DNA of 23,378 nt from DATLFA01 sp039934635. GTDB lineage: Bacteria > Actinomycetota > Acidimicrobiia > Acidimicrobiales > WLNW01. The notes beneath the pieces are model-generated. The model was not told where the DNA came from. It was given only the letters and a program-made list of their open reading frames with translations, and did not search any database. The stretch covers positions 1 to 23,378 of the forward strand of contig JBDTLT010000071.1 in assembly GCA_039934635.1 (NCBI GenBank), in the 5' to 3' direction. Positions 14,219 to 21,756 of the stretch are shown one piece after another. The translations under genes and the position numbers were made by a program. How positions within the stretch are numbered: position 1 is the first letter of the stretch; each line of letters opens with the position of its first letter.

Positions 14219-14575
14219 TCAATGCTCACCCGCCACGACATCGAACTCGTTGCCTTCAGGGTCGGCCAAGGTCACCCACTGCATGCCCGACTCGTCGTAA
14301 CCGCCGATACGCGTCGCGCCCAGCGCGAGCACACGGTCGACATCGGCGTCCCAGTCGGCCGACGAGAGGTCCACATGCATGCGGTTTTTGGTCTTCTTGG
14401 GCTCCGGGACCTTGTTGAACATCCAAGACGGTTGCGTCCCTGAGGATTGACCGATGCTGGCGAAGGACTCGCTGGGTTCTGGGTCGACCGGTAGACCGAG
14501 CACCCCCGACCAGAAGTGCGCGAGCCCGGAGGCGTCGGCGCAATCAAAGGTCAGTGCGGTTACGGACAGATTCAT
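14219..14575 (-). CDS. Short VOC-superfamily protein
   Basis: A 118-residue single VOC domain. It starts NLSVTALTFDCADASGLAHFW and ends MQWVTLADPEGNEFDVV, a pattern common in proteins annotated as glyoxalase-like or bleomycin-resistance-like in actinobacteria. Candidate metal ligands are Asp11 or His20 and the acidic C-terminal residues, but the canonical glyoxalase set is not complete. AGGAGGA lies six bases before ATG 14575, which overlaps the upstream merR stop by ATGA. Its product may be a detoxification or ligand-binding partner regulated by the MerR protein. Nothing identifies the ligand. Confidence 0.85.
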   Translation of the reverse strand: MNLSVTALTFDCADASGLAHFWSGVLGLPVDPEPSESFASIGQSSGTQPSWMFNKVPEPKKTKNRMHVDLSSADWDADVDRVLALGATRIGGYDESGMQWVTLADPEGNEFDVVAGEH

Positions 14576-15411
14576 GATGTTCCTCCTGGTGTTGGTCGTC
14601 GAGAGATGGGCCAGCAGACTTCGGTTCTCTGCTGAGAGACGTCGTCGGTGTCCGCATCGGTGACGAGGTAGTGCTCGCGGATCGGACCGTCGATGCCGAT
14701 CGCGAGCTCGGCCACGATCGTTCCGAGCGCGCCGTACGTGCGGTCGATGTCGGCGAAGGCTCCGTAGTGGGTCATCACTGCCAATTGCGCGCCCGGCACC
14801 TCGAAGGCATGGACCCGTCGCGTCGACACGCGCCCCTGACCGTGCGGTAGTGGCACGAAGGCGACCACTTCACCGATCTCCGCTTCGAAGAACTCCTGCG
14901 CATACAGCGCACCCGCGGGCTCGGCGATGTCGATTCGCGCGTTGGCCGCGGCCTCATACAGTTCGCCGTAGGCGGCCGCGAGCCATGTGTCGCAGTCGGC
15001 GAAGCGCACGGCTTCGCGAATCGCCATCGCGGTTGTCGGCCCTACGGTGCGGTAAACGACCGCGGAGTGTGACAGCGACTCTTGCAGCAACGCTCGCAGC
15101 GACGCAACGGTCGCGCGCGTCTGCTCCAAGCGGTATTCCATACGTTCGAGGTGCGCCGCAATTGCGGCGTTGCGGGCCGCGGTGTCGGGCGCCGAGAGTA
15201 CCGACCGCACATCGTCGAGCGGCATCTCGAGATCACGGAAGCGACGGATGAGTTGCGCCGTCGGCACCTGGGTGGCGGCATAGAGCCGATAGCCGCTCGA
15301 CGTATCGACGTCCGCCGGCTCGAGCAGCCCGACGTCGTGGTAGTGCCGCAGCGCCTTCACGCTCAGGTGCGTCATGCGGGAGAACTCACCGATGGTCAGC
15401 AAAACCTTCAT
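14572..15411 (-). CDS. MerR-family transcriptional regulator with C-terminal GyrI-like effector domain
   Basis: A 279-residue regulator: MerR winged HTH at residues about 3-70 (LLTIGEFSRMTHLSVKALRHYHDVGLLEP, SGYRLY), a coiled-coil dimer helix (about 75-115), and a GyrI/effector-binding-like domain (about 120-265) with EPAGALYAQEFFEAEIGEVVAFVPL and VMTHYGAFADID. Proteins with this layout, such as BmrR- and TipA-type regulators, respond to small hydrophobic ligands. The ATG at 15411 was chosen because a MerR-type promoter ends six bases upstream, making the transcript nearly leaderless. An alternative GTG at 15426 falls inside that promoter. The ATGA overlap couples it to the VOC gene downstream, its probable target along with itself. 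Confidence 0.92.
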   Translation of the reverse strand: MKVLLTIGEFSRMTHLSVKALRHYHDVGLLEPADVDTSSGYRLYAATQVPTAQLIRRFRDLEMPLDDVRSVLSAPDTAARNAAIAAHLERMEYRLEQTRATVASLRALLQESLSHSAVVYRTVGPTTAMAIREAVRFADCDTWLAAAYGELYEAAANARIDIAEPAGALYAQEFFEAEIGEVVAFVPLPHGQGRVSTRRVHAFEVPGAQLAVMTHYGAFADIDRTYGALGTIVAELAIGIDGPIREHYLVTDADTDDVSQQRTEVCWPISRRPTPGGTS

Positions 15412-15417
15412 GACGCC

Positions 15418-15448
15418 AGCATCCACCCTCCCCCAACGGGAGTGTCAA
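15418..15448 (-). promoter_or_regulatory. MerR-type promoter with 19-base spacer and dyad
   Basis: On the minus strand: TTGACA (15448-15443), then exactly 19 bases containing the dyad CTCCC (15442-15438) and GGGAG (15432-15428), then GATGCT (15423-15418; three of six matches to TATAAT). The 19-base spacer with a central dyad is the hallmark of MerR-controlled promoters. ATG 15411 follows six bases after the -10, so transcription would start at or next to the start codon. The -35 includes the prpD stop codon (15447-15445). Confidence 0.75.
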
Positions 15449-16854
15449 GCAGGCAATCGGGCCGCCCCTGCCACCAGCGAGGCAAAGTCGGCGGCATCGG
15501 CGAGCTGGTCGAAGGCCAGCACGGCGTCGACGATGCGTTGTGCCTGGTGCTGGCCCATACCTGCGAGCTCGACGTTGGCCATGAACTTGTCGACGACGTC
15601 GGCCACACCAATGGGCCGCTCGACCGCTCCGCGGTTGATCTGCTCGCGGTGACGCAACTCGCGGCCGCTGGTCGTGCGAACGACCACTTCGCCCGAGTAC
15701 GCGTGGGGATAGCCACTCTGAGGATCGTCAGCGTCGGTGATCCGCGAAGCCAATGAAAGTACCTGCGGATCAACCAGTGCTTCGTCGCTCAACTCGTTGA
15801 GCGAAAACCGTCCGTGGACAAAGGTCGAGGCGACCACGAACGGCAGGCTGAACTTGGCTTCGTAGTCGCTTTGCGGCACGAGCTTGCTGGCGCGGGGCTC
15901 ACACACCACCGGCACCGCGTCGCGATGGATGAGACAGGTCACCGAAGCGATGTCGTCGACAGTGAGCGACTCGCGTCGTTGCAGTTCGAGCGCGCCGTCG
16001 ACGAAGGCATGGGTGAAGTGACATGACGGGTACAACTTGACCGCCACCTCGGGGATCTGCCATCGCTCACCGAGGCCGCGTGTCAGCGCGTCGAGGTCAG
16101 GGCTCTCACCTTCGGGCAGGTGCGTGCGGAACAGCCCGTAACGACCCTCGTACACATGCGCCGGGCTGACGAAATTTTCGCGCGCGAACGCGGCCGCGGT
16201 GATGCCGCACGCCGCCGCCCAACCCGCGTGGGCCCGTTTGGTCCATGCGCCGCGCGCGGTGAACTCCATGGTGCCAGAGGCAAGGCTGCCGGCGAATCCC
16301 TGCGCCGTCGCGATCTGCTCGGCCGACAAGTTGTCGAGGCGCGCGGCCGCCACCGCACTGCCGAACGCACCCGCGACACCGGTTGGGTGGAAGCCGGCAC
16401 GATGAAAGCCGCCCGCCGCCGCGGCACCGATGCGCCCCGCCACCTCCACCGCGAGGATGTAGCCCAACAAGAGATCCCGACCGGAGAGGTGGCGCGCACA
16501 CGCGACGCCTAGCGCCGTCGGCAACGCGGTCGCCGATACGTGAACGACGCCGGCGAGGTGAGTGTCGTCGTAGTCGAGCCCGTGAATCAATAACCCGTTC
16601 ATCAGCGCGGCGTCGCGCAGACCGAGGCGCAACGGAAGGCCGATCACCGGCTGATCCCCACCGCCCAACGACTGCAACGCGGCGGCCGCACTCGTTGCGA
16701 AGGGGAACGTTGTCGAGGCATATGCGATACCGACGGCGTCGACGATGAGCATCTTGGCCTGATCGATGATCGCTCGAGGTAGGTCCTCGAAGCGCAACGC
16801 CGCCGCGAAATCCGCGACCGCGAGCGACAGCGGTCGCTCGGCCGCCTCGGTCAC
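15445..16854 (-). CDS. MmgE/PrpD-family protein
   Basis: A 469-residue MmgE/PrpD protein, the family of 2-methylcitrate dehydratase and cis-aconitate decarboxylase. It has the typical start PLSLAVADFAAALRFEDLP, then MLIVDAVGIAYAS, LMNGLLIHGLDYDDTH, HPTGVAGAFGSAVAAARLD, KLYPSCHFTHAFVDGAL and the C-terminal helical domain ending near VELAGMGQ. The start is a GTG at 16854 overlapping the preceding TGA by GTGA. Family members hydrate/dehydrate or decarboxylate polycarboxylates, so an acid carrying a free carboxylate or CoA ester is a reasonable substrate class, but which one is not readable. It is the last gene of the six-gene operon, and its stop lies within the merR -35 element. Confidence 0.92.
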   Translation of the reverse strand: MTEAAERPLSLAVADFAAALRFEDLPRAIIDQAKMLIVDAVGIAYASTTFPFATSAAAALQSLGGGDQPVIGLPLRLGLRDAALMNGLLIHGLDYDDTHLAGVVHVSATALPTALGVACARHLSGRDLLLGYILAVEVAGRIGAAAAGGFHRAGFHPTGVAGAFGSAVAAARLDNLSAEQIATAQGFAGSLASGTMEFTARGAWTKRAHAGWAAACGITAAAFARENFVSPAHVYEGRYGLFRTHLPEGESPDLDALTRGLGERWQIPEVAVKLYPSCHFTHAFVDGALELQRRESLTVDDIASVTCLIHRDAVPVVCEPRASKLVPQSDYEAKFSLPFVVASTFVHGRFSLNELSDEALVDPQVLSLASRITDADDPQSGYPHAYSGEVVVRTTSGRELRHREQINRGAVERPIGVADVVDKFMANVELAGMGQHQAQRIVDAVLAFDQLADAADFASLVAGAARLPA

Positions 16855-17417
16855 GGCTTGCGTCCCAACCTCGCGAGATAGTCGACGTAGACCTGAGGCA
16901 GGTCCTCGATGGCGATCTTCTCGACGTCGTCGGGATCGGACGAACCGTAGGCATCTTCGCCGTAAGCCAGACCGTCGTCGTCGAAGCTCCACAAGATGTT
17001 CGTTCGCGATCGCATCAAGTAGTGCGCGTTCTCATCGTCGATGTTGTTGTAGCCGCGGTCCTTGGCGATCTTGCCGGTGCCGAGCGTGCTGATGATGCCC
17101 TCGTGCGTGATGCTGAAGTCATCGACGACAATGCGATCCTTACGCGACGTCAGCACTGCGGCGCCGCTGGCGACGAAGTCGTCATAGTATTTGCGGACAC
17201 CGTCGTAGCCCTTTGGCCCAAAGTCTTTGCCGTTGCGCCAGAAGTGATACGCGGGCTCGGCGACGAGCGTCTTCATCAACCCGTCGAGGTCGAATTCGGC
17301 TTCAGCCTTCGCGTGCGCGATGACGGTCTCGATCAACTGACGTTGGCGCGGGCTCTCGGTCACTGCCAGGCGCTCTTCGAGTGCCTGCCATCCGATGCTC
17401 TGGTCGAACGTGATCAT
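16851..17417 (-). CDS. NTF2/SnoaL-like domain protein
   Basis: A 188-residue protein with the SnoaL/NTF2 cone: an N-terminal helical section (residues about 10-45), then YHFWRNGKDFGPKGYDGVRKYY, the strands KDRIVVDDFSITHEGII, and a C-terminal helical tail. Residues such as His58 and the acidic cluster DDEN (127-130) line the likely pocket, but the key Asp of ketosteroid isomerase is not identifiable. GGGGAG ends three bases before ATG 17417, which overlaps the CoA-transferase stop by ATGA, while its own stop overlaps prpD by GTGA. Such a proximal position in an acyl-CoA operon suggests an isomerase or hydratase-like role or a small-molecule chaperone, but this is an inference. Confidence 0.75.
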   Translation of the reverse strand: MITFDQSIGWQALEERLAVTESPRQRQLIETVIAHAKAEAEFDLDGLMKTLVAEPAYHFWRNGKDFGPKGYDGVRKYYDDFVASGAAVLTSRKDRIVVDDFSITHEGIISTLGTGKIAKDRGYNNIDDENAHYLMRSRTNILWSFDDDGLAYGEDAYGSSDPDDVEKIAIEDLPQVYVDYLARLGRKP

Positions 17418-18637
17418 GGTGCTCCCCTGTTGTATTGCGAATCGAAATCGTCGCCGAACGCGCCCGATCGGCAGAGTTCGTCGATCTTGTCGCGCCCGTA
17501 GCCGAGTTTTGTGAGCAACTCGATCGTGTCGTGGCCGCGAGCGGGTGCCGGTGGGTACTCGTCGAGCGCGGGCGCCACACGGATCATGGGCCCGCTGTGG
17601 CGAACCGTGCCGAAGCGCGGATGTGTGGTCTCGATCTGTACGCCACCGCTCTCACGGTGCGCGACGAGACCTTGCGCGACCGTGTTGACGGGTGCACACG
17701 GCACGCGTGCGGCCCGCAAGACCTCGAGCCATTCGGCAGTCGAGCGGGTAACGAAGGCGCGGCGCAGTTCGGGCAGCAGTTCGGATGCGTGACGGCGCCG
17801 GGCATCGAAACTCGCGAAGCGATCATCATGCGCAAGCTCGGCCCGCCCGATCGCGGCAACGAGCCGCAACCAGAACTTCTCCTTCGGGCACGCCACCACG
17901 ATCCAGCCGTCGGCGGTCGCGAAGTTCTGGAACGGCACCAAACTCGGGTGCGCGCTGTGCTCGGTCCGTGCGGGCTCATAGCCCGCAGTGAGGTGCCAGG
18001 TGGCGAGGTAGCCCAAGAGCCCCACTGCGGTATCGACCATGGTGACGTCGCAATCACATCCGACGCCGTCGCGCCGAGCGCCATGCACTGCAGCAACCAG
18101 TGCGAGCGCGGCGTTGAGCCCCGCCGCGAAGTCCACCACCGACGGCCCCGTCTTGGTCGGTGGCGCATCGGGCTCGCCCGTGACGCTCATCCAACCGGCG
18201 AGACCCTGCATCAGATAGTCGTAGCCCGGCTCGCTCGCCCGCGGGCCCTCGAGTGGGTACGCGGTGAGTGCGCAACACACGATGCGCGGATTCACCGGCG
18301 CGAGATCGGCATATCGCAGGCGCAACTGCACGGTAGCGTCGCCGCGGAGGTTGCTGAACACCGCGTCGGCCCCGCGCACGAGGTCTTCGAAGACGGCGCG
18401 CCCACGCTCGTTGCGAAGGTCGAGACTGATGCTGTGCTTTCCCCGGTTGAACGCTTCGAAGAAGAGGCTGTCCTCACCCTCCGCGAAGGGCGGCACGGTG
18501 CGCCCGACATCGCCGCCGGTGCGCGGATCTTCGACCTTGATGACCTCTGCGCCGAGGTCAGCCAACTGCAGCGTGCCGAACGGGCCCGCGCCGTACTGTT
18601 CGACGGCGATGATGCGCACATCGCTGAGCGGTCTCAT
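17414..18637 (-). CDS. Family III (CaiB/BaiF) CoA-transferase
   Basis: A 407-residue CaiB/BaiF (formyl-CoA transferase) family enzyme that moves CoA between carboxylic acids. N-terminal VRIIAVEQYGAGPFGTLQLADLGAEVIKVEDP is diagnostic, as are FEAFNRGKHSISLDL, GYDYLMQGLAGWMSVTG and the segment GPSVVDFAAG. The Asp169 in that last segment is at the position of the catalytic aspartate of the family. AAGGTGAG ends three bases before ATG 18637. It lies 48 bases downstream of the acyl-CoA dehydrogenase gene, a gap that contains the GGCCCGAGCGGCC motif, and overlaps the NTF2-like gene by ATGA. It most likely activates the free acid consumed by the operon. Confidence 0.95.
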   Translation of the reverse strand: MRPLSDVRIIAVEQYGAGPFGTLQLADLGAEVIKVEDPRTGGDVGRTVPPFAEGEDSLFFEAFNRGKHSISLDLRNERGRAVFEDLVRGADAVFSNLRGDATVQLRLRYADLAPVNPRIVCCALTAYPLEGPRASEPGYDYLMQGLAGWMSVTGEPDAPPTKTGPSVVDFAAGLNAALALVAAVHGARRDGVGCDCDVTMVDTAVGLLGYLATWHLTAGYEPARTEHSAHPSLVPFQNFATADGWIVVACPKEKFWLRLVAAIGRAELAHDDRFASFDARRRHASELLPELRRAFVTRSTAEWLEVLRAARVPCAPVNTVAQGLVAHRESGGVQIETTHPRFGTVRHSGPMIRVAPALDEYPPAPARGHDTIELLTKLGYGRDKIDELCRSGAFGDDFDSQYNRGAP

Positions 18638-18652
18638 GCGCTCACCTTACGC

Positions 18653-18665
18653 GGCCCGAGCGGCC
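18653..18665 (+). repeat. Dispersed GGCCCGAGCGGCC motif, copy between dehydrogenase and CoA-transferase genes
   Basis: Exact 13-base copy of the core also found at 9303-9315 (plus strand) and 3856-3868 (minus strand). All three lie between genes. It stands 15 bases upstream of the CoA-transferase start, just before the AAGGTGAG ribosome site in that orientation, so it could affect its translation. Confidence 0.45.
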
Positions 18666-18685
18666 CAGCAGAGCGGCGCTCGGAC

Positions 18686-19957
18686 TCAGTCGCGCTGGGT
18701 GCCCACTTTGAGGAGCCGGAACGGCACGTCGCGATCGACCTGCGGTTCGCGCGGCAACCCGAGGAGTCGCTCACCGATCACGTTGCGTTGGATCTGCTCG
18801 CTGCCGCCCTGAATACCGTGCGCAGGAGCGATCGTGATCGTCTCGGCCACCTCATTGCCGTCGAGCATCGCGTAGGGTCCGCAGATGTCGGCCACGAGAT
18901 CGCGATAGAGCCGCACGACCTTGACGCCACCGAGGTACACGATCGAGCTCTCGCCGCCGCCCGCTCGCCCACTGCGTTCGGCGGCCTGTCCGCGTACGCC
19001 GGTGAGCCGCAGCGCCTCGGACAGCGCGTGCAACCCGGCGATGCGCTGGCGTATCAGCGGATCGCCGAGGCGGTCGTAGCGACGAGCCAACTCGATGACG
19101 GCATCCACAGTGCTGATCGGTAAGCCGTTGGCCATGTTGGCCATCGACCGATCCTCGGACAACACGTCGGCAACCACGCGATCGAGGTGCCCGTACTTCG
19201 CCCCGCCCTCCACACTGCGCAGGATCGTGGAGCTGCCGCCACCGGCGAACGTCGCCCGCTCGTGCGTGAGCACCGTCATCGCCACCGACCAACCACCGTT
19301 GGCATCGCCGATGCGATTGGCATCGGGCGCACGCGCGTCGGACATGAATGCTTCGTTGAATTCGGACCGCCCGTTCATCTGTTTGATGGGACGGATCTCG
19401 ACACCGGGCTGATCGACGTCGAGGATGAAGAAACCGATGCCCTTGTGCTTGGGAACATCGATGTCGGTGCGGGCCACCAGCAACGCTCGATCGGCGAACA
19501 ACGTGCCGCTGTTCCACACCTTTTGCCCGTTGAACACCCATTCGTCGCCGTCACGGACCGCACGCGTCTGCACGCTCGCGAGGTCAGAACCGGCGCCGGG
19601 CTCACTGAAAAACTGGGCCCAGTACTCCTCGCCGTATGCGATGGCCGGCATCCACCGCTGTTTCTGTTCATCGCTGCCGAACAAGAACAACGTCGGTGCG
19701 CCCATCGACGGGCCCGCGCCTTCGGGCGCGCCGAGCACGCCGGCCTGTGCCAACTCGTCGTAGACAACCGTTGCCGCTTCCGCGCCCAGACCGCGACCGA
19801 ACCATTCACGGGGCCACGTCGGGAAACCCCATCCGCTGTCGGCAAGCCGACGCCACCACTGGCGCACGGTCAGGCTCGGATCCCAGTTGGCGTCGATCCA
19901 CGTCCGGATCTCGTGACGAAGCGCGTCTTCGTCGGGCGCGTCGCCCGTTTCGACCAT
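18686..19957 (-). CDS. Acyl-CoA dehydrogenase (FadE family)
   Basis: A 423-residue FAD enzyme removing two hydrogens from the alpha-beta bond of an acyl-CoA. Visible: N-terminal helical domain, FFSEPGAGSD (116-125; FAD/substrate signature), WVFNGQKVWNSG (140-151), a middle beta-domain, and the C-terminal GGSEQIQRNVIGERLLGLPREP typical of the family. The glutamate of the MCAD-type IYEGT motif is a Gln here (IQGG), as in branches of the family where the base sits elsewhere, so the catalytic residue is not fixed from sequence. GAGGT precedes ATG 19957. The gene follows the MFS stop by 27 bases and precedes the CoA-transferase, so it is part of the operon. Confidence 0.94.
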   Translation of the reverse strand: MVETGDAPDEDALRHEIRTWIDANWDPSLTVRQWWRRLADSGWGFPTWPREWFGRGLGAEAATVVYDELAQAGVLGAPEGAGPSMGAPTLFLFGSDEQKQRWMPAIAYGEEYWAQFFSEPGAGSDLASVQTRAVRDGDEWVFNGQKVWNSGTLFADRALLVARTDIDVPKHKGIGFFILDVDQPGVEIRPIKQMNGRSEFNEAFMSDARAPDANRIGDANGGWSVAMTVLTHERATFAGGGSSTILRSVEGGAKYGHLDRVVADVLSEDRSMANMANGLPISTVDAVIELARRYDRLGDPLIRQRIAGLHALSEALRLTGVRGQAAERSGRAGGGESSIVYLGGVKVVRLYRDLVADICGPYAMLDGNEVAETITIAPAHGIQGGSEQIQRNVIGERLLGLPREPQVDRDVPFRLLKVGTQRD

Positions 19958-19984
19958 TGTGTAGACCTCGTCTGCGCGAATGTG

Positions 19985-21238
19985 TCAGGCGATTCTTGCC
20001 GACGCAGCCATCCATGGCTCACCGGCCGGCGCAAGGGCACGCCGTTGCTGGCGCAAGCCATACGCCGCCGCGGTAAGACAGGCGATACCGCCGGTGCCGA
20101 GCGCCCACCGCGGACCGATGTGCTCGCCGATCCAACCGATGATGGGACCACCGATCGGGGTGCTACCCATGAACGCCACGGTCCACAGCGCCATCACCCT
20201 GCCGCGCATCGCCGGATCCGCGGCGAGTTGCAGCGTGGCGTTGGCACGGGAGATGAACGAGATGTTCACGGCGCCCATCAACGCCAGCGCGACCAGCGCG
20301 AGGGGCAGGCTGGGGGCGATGGCCACGGCGAGGATGAGTACGCCGAACGCGGCGCTGGTCGAGATGAGCGTGCTCAGCCCGTGGCGCTCGCGCGAAGCGG
20401 TCACAAGACCGCCCGCCACTGCACCGACACCCATCGCGGAGGTCATGAGGCCGTAGGTACCGCCGCCACCATGGAATGTGTACTTGGCGGCGAGCAAGAG
20501 GCTGACCTGGAACTCGTAGGCCAACGTTCCGACGAGCGCCATCATGATGAGGGGCGCGCGCAATGCGGGCGTGCTGTTGACATAGCGAAAGCCTTCGCGT
20601 ACCTGGCCCTTGGCGCGCGGCGCACGAAGCTTTGGATAGAACTCGGACGAACGCATCGCAACGAGAGCCGCGATCACGAACAGGAACGTGCCGGCGTTCA
20701 CTACGAAGCAGGGCCCTACACCGATCGTGCTGATGATCACGGCACCGATCGCCGGTCCGACGACGCGGGCCAGATTCATGTTGATCGTGTTGAGCGTGAT
20801 CGCGTTGGTCAGGTGCTCGGGACCGACGAGTTGTAGGGAGAACAGCTGGCGTGCCGGGTTGTCGACGACTTGCAGCGTGCCCGCGGCGGCGGCGATCGCG
20901 TAGACCATCCACAATCGAACATCACCGGTGATCGCCAACACGCCGAGACCGAGTGCCAACACGGCCGATATTCCCTGCGTGAAGATCAGAACCCTGCGGG
21001 TGTCCATGCGATCGATGAACACACCGCCGAGGGGAGCCAGCAACAACACCGGGATGAACTGTGCGGCGGTCACCAGCCCGAGCGCGGTGCCGCTGCCCGT
21101 CAACTGCAACACGAGTACGCCGAGTGCGACCGTCTGCATCCACGTCCCCGCCAGCGACACGCCTTGACCGGCGGTGTAGATGCGGTAGTTGCGTGAGATC
21201 GACAGTGCCCGGAAAGTGGCGTCGAACCGCTTCCTCAT
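19985..21238 (-). CDS. MFS transporter (DHA3/MFS_3-like)
   Basis: A 417-residue membrane protein of about 12 hydrophobic segments, beginning FRALSISRNYRIYTAGQGVSLAGTWMQ, characteristic of the MFS_3/DHA3 (enterobactin-exporter-like) proteins. A loop GGVFIDRMDTRRVLI matches the conserved motif between TM2 and TM3 (GxxxDRxxRR-like). Members export siderophores, macrolides or other small molecules by proton exchange. It starts at ATG 21238, overlapping the marR stop by ATGA, so production is coupled to the regulator. In the operon it could export a substrate or toxic intermediate, or import an acid; direction is not decided by sequence alone. Confidence 0.9.
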   Translation of the reverse strand: MRKRFDATFRALSISRNYRIYTAGQGVSLAGTWMQTVALGVLVLQLTGSGTALGLVTAAQFIPVLLLAPLGGVFIDRMDTRRVLIFTQGISAVLALGLGVLAITGDVRLWMVYAIAAAAGTLQVVDNPARQLFSLQLVGPEHLTNAITLNTINMNLARVVGPAIGAVIISTIGVGPCFVVNAGTFLFVIAALVAMRSSEFYPKLRAPRAKGQVREGFRYVNSTPALRAPLIMMALVGTLAYEFQVSLLLAAKYTFHGGGGTYGLMTSAMGVGAVAGGLVTASRERHGLSTLISTSAAFGVLILAVAIAPSLPLALVALALMGAVNISFISRANATLQLAADPAMRGRVMALWTVAFMGSTPIGGPIIGWIGEHIGPRWALGTGGIACLTAAAYGLRQQRRALAPAGEPWMAASARIA

Positions 21239-21663
21239 ACTTCGTCCTCGGACAACGCGATCAACACCGGCAGCGCGGCGCGCAGCAGCGCCAGGTCGTG
21301 ATCGTCGAGTCGCTGCAGGCGCTGCTGCAGGAACGCCGTGCGATTGGTGCGGATGCGGCGCATCGCAGTGCGTCCGGCGGGCGTCACCGTGAGGCGCGTC
21401 GCCCGGCGGTCTTCGGAATCGTCGGTGCGCGCCACCAACCCGAGCTTTTCGATCGCTCCGACAATGCGGGTGGCGGTCGGTGCACTCACTCCCTCGGCCG
21501 CCGCGACATCGCAGAGGCGGGCGCGCCCGATGCGATCGATCGTGGCCAGCGCCGAGAGCTGCGATTGCGTCAATCCAGTGGTCTCGGAGAGCCGCACCTT
21601 GCGAGCTAGCCGGCCGACCGCCAGGCGGAGGTCAGAGGCAATGGTCGGTGTTTCGGTCGGCAT
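21235..21663 (-). CDS. MarR-family transcriptional regulator
   Basis: A 142-residue winged-helix regulator with the MarR layout: dimer helices at both ends, TTGLTQSQLSALATIDRIG, the recognition helix around EGVSAPTATRIVGAIEKLGLVAR and the wing TDDSEDRRATRLTVTPAGR. MarR proteins usually repress an efflux or catabolic gene and release DNA on binding a phenolic or other small ligand. The ATG at 21663 has no Shine-Dalgarno; an imperfect 21-base palindrome starts at its first base and reaches into the promoter, so it very likely represses itself and the downstream MFS-to-prpD genes. The stop overlaps the MFS start. Confidence 0.92.
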   Translation of the reverse strand: MPTETPTIASDLRLAVGRLARKVRLSETTGLTQSQLSALATIDRIGRARLCDVAAAEGVSAPTATRIVGAIEKLGLVARTDDSEDRRATRLTVTPAGRTAMRRIRTNRTAFLQQRLQRLDDHDLALLRAALPVLIALSEDEV

Positions 21664-21683
21664 TACTTAGCAAGGCTAAGCAA
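21663..21683. promoter_or_regulatory. Candidate MarR operator
   Basis: TTaCTTAGC-AAG-GCTAAGcAA: the inner arms CTTAGC (21666-21671) and GCTAAG (21675-21680) are exact reverse complements around a 3-base centre, and two outer pairs also match after one mismatch. The site touches the marR start codon. MarR proteins typically bind palindromes of about 16-20 bases in this position. It sits between marR and the plus-strand decarboxylase-like gene and may govern both. Confidence 0.7.
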
Positions 21684-21719
21684 TGATGCGCCGCTCCGAT
21701 ACCCCCAAGTCCGAGACGT

Positions 21720-21748
21720 TTGACACTTGGCCGCACAGCACCGAGGCT
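21720..21748 (+). promoter_or_regulatory. Possible promoter of the decarboxylase-like gene
   Basis: A perfect TTGACA (21720-21725) is followed after 17 bases by GAGGCT (21743-21748), a weak -10 (two matches to TATAAT). The ATG at 21757 is only eight bases past it, which would give a leaderless transcript. The operator at 21663-21683 is 36 bases upstream of the -35. Tentative. Confidence 0.35.
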
Positions 21749-21756
21749 TGGCCGCG

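Noticed and set aside
17435..19123. Plus-strand open frame of 562 codons opposite the CoA-transferase and dehydrogenase genes
   Set aside because: Antisense shadow of two well-recognised genes, with no recognisable family and no ribosome site; high GC makes such frames common.
19187..20836. Plus-strand open frame of 549 codons opposite dehydrogenase and MFS genes
   Set aside because: Low-complexity Arg/His/Ala-rich product opposite clear genes; no family signature.
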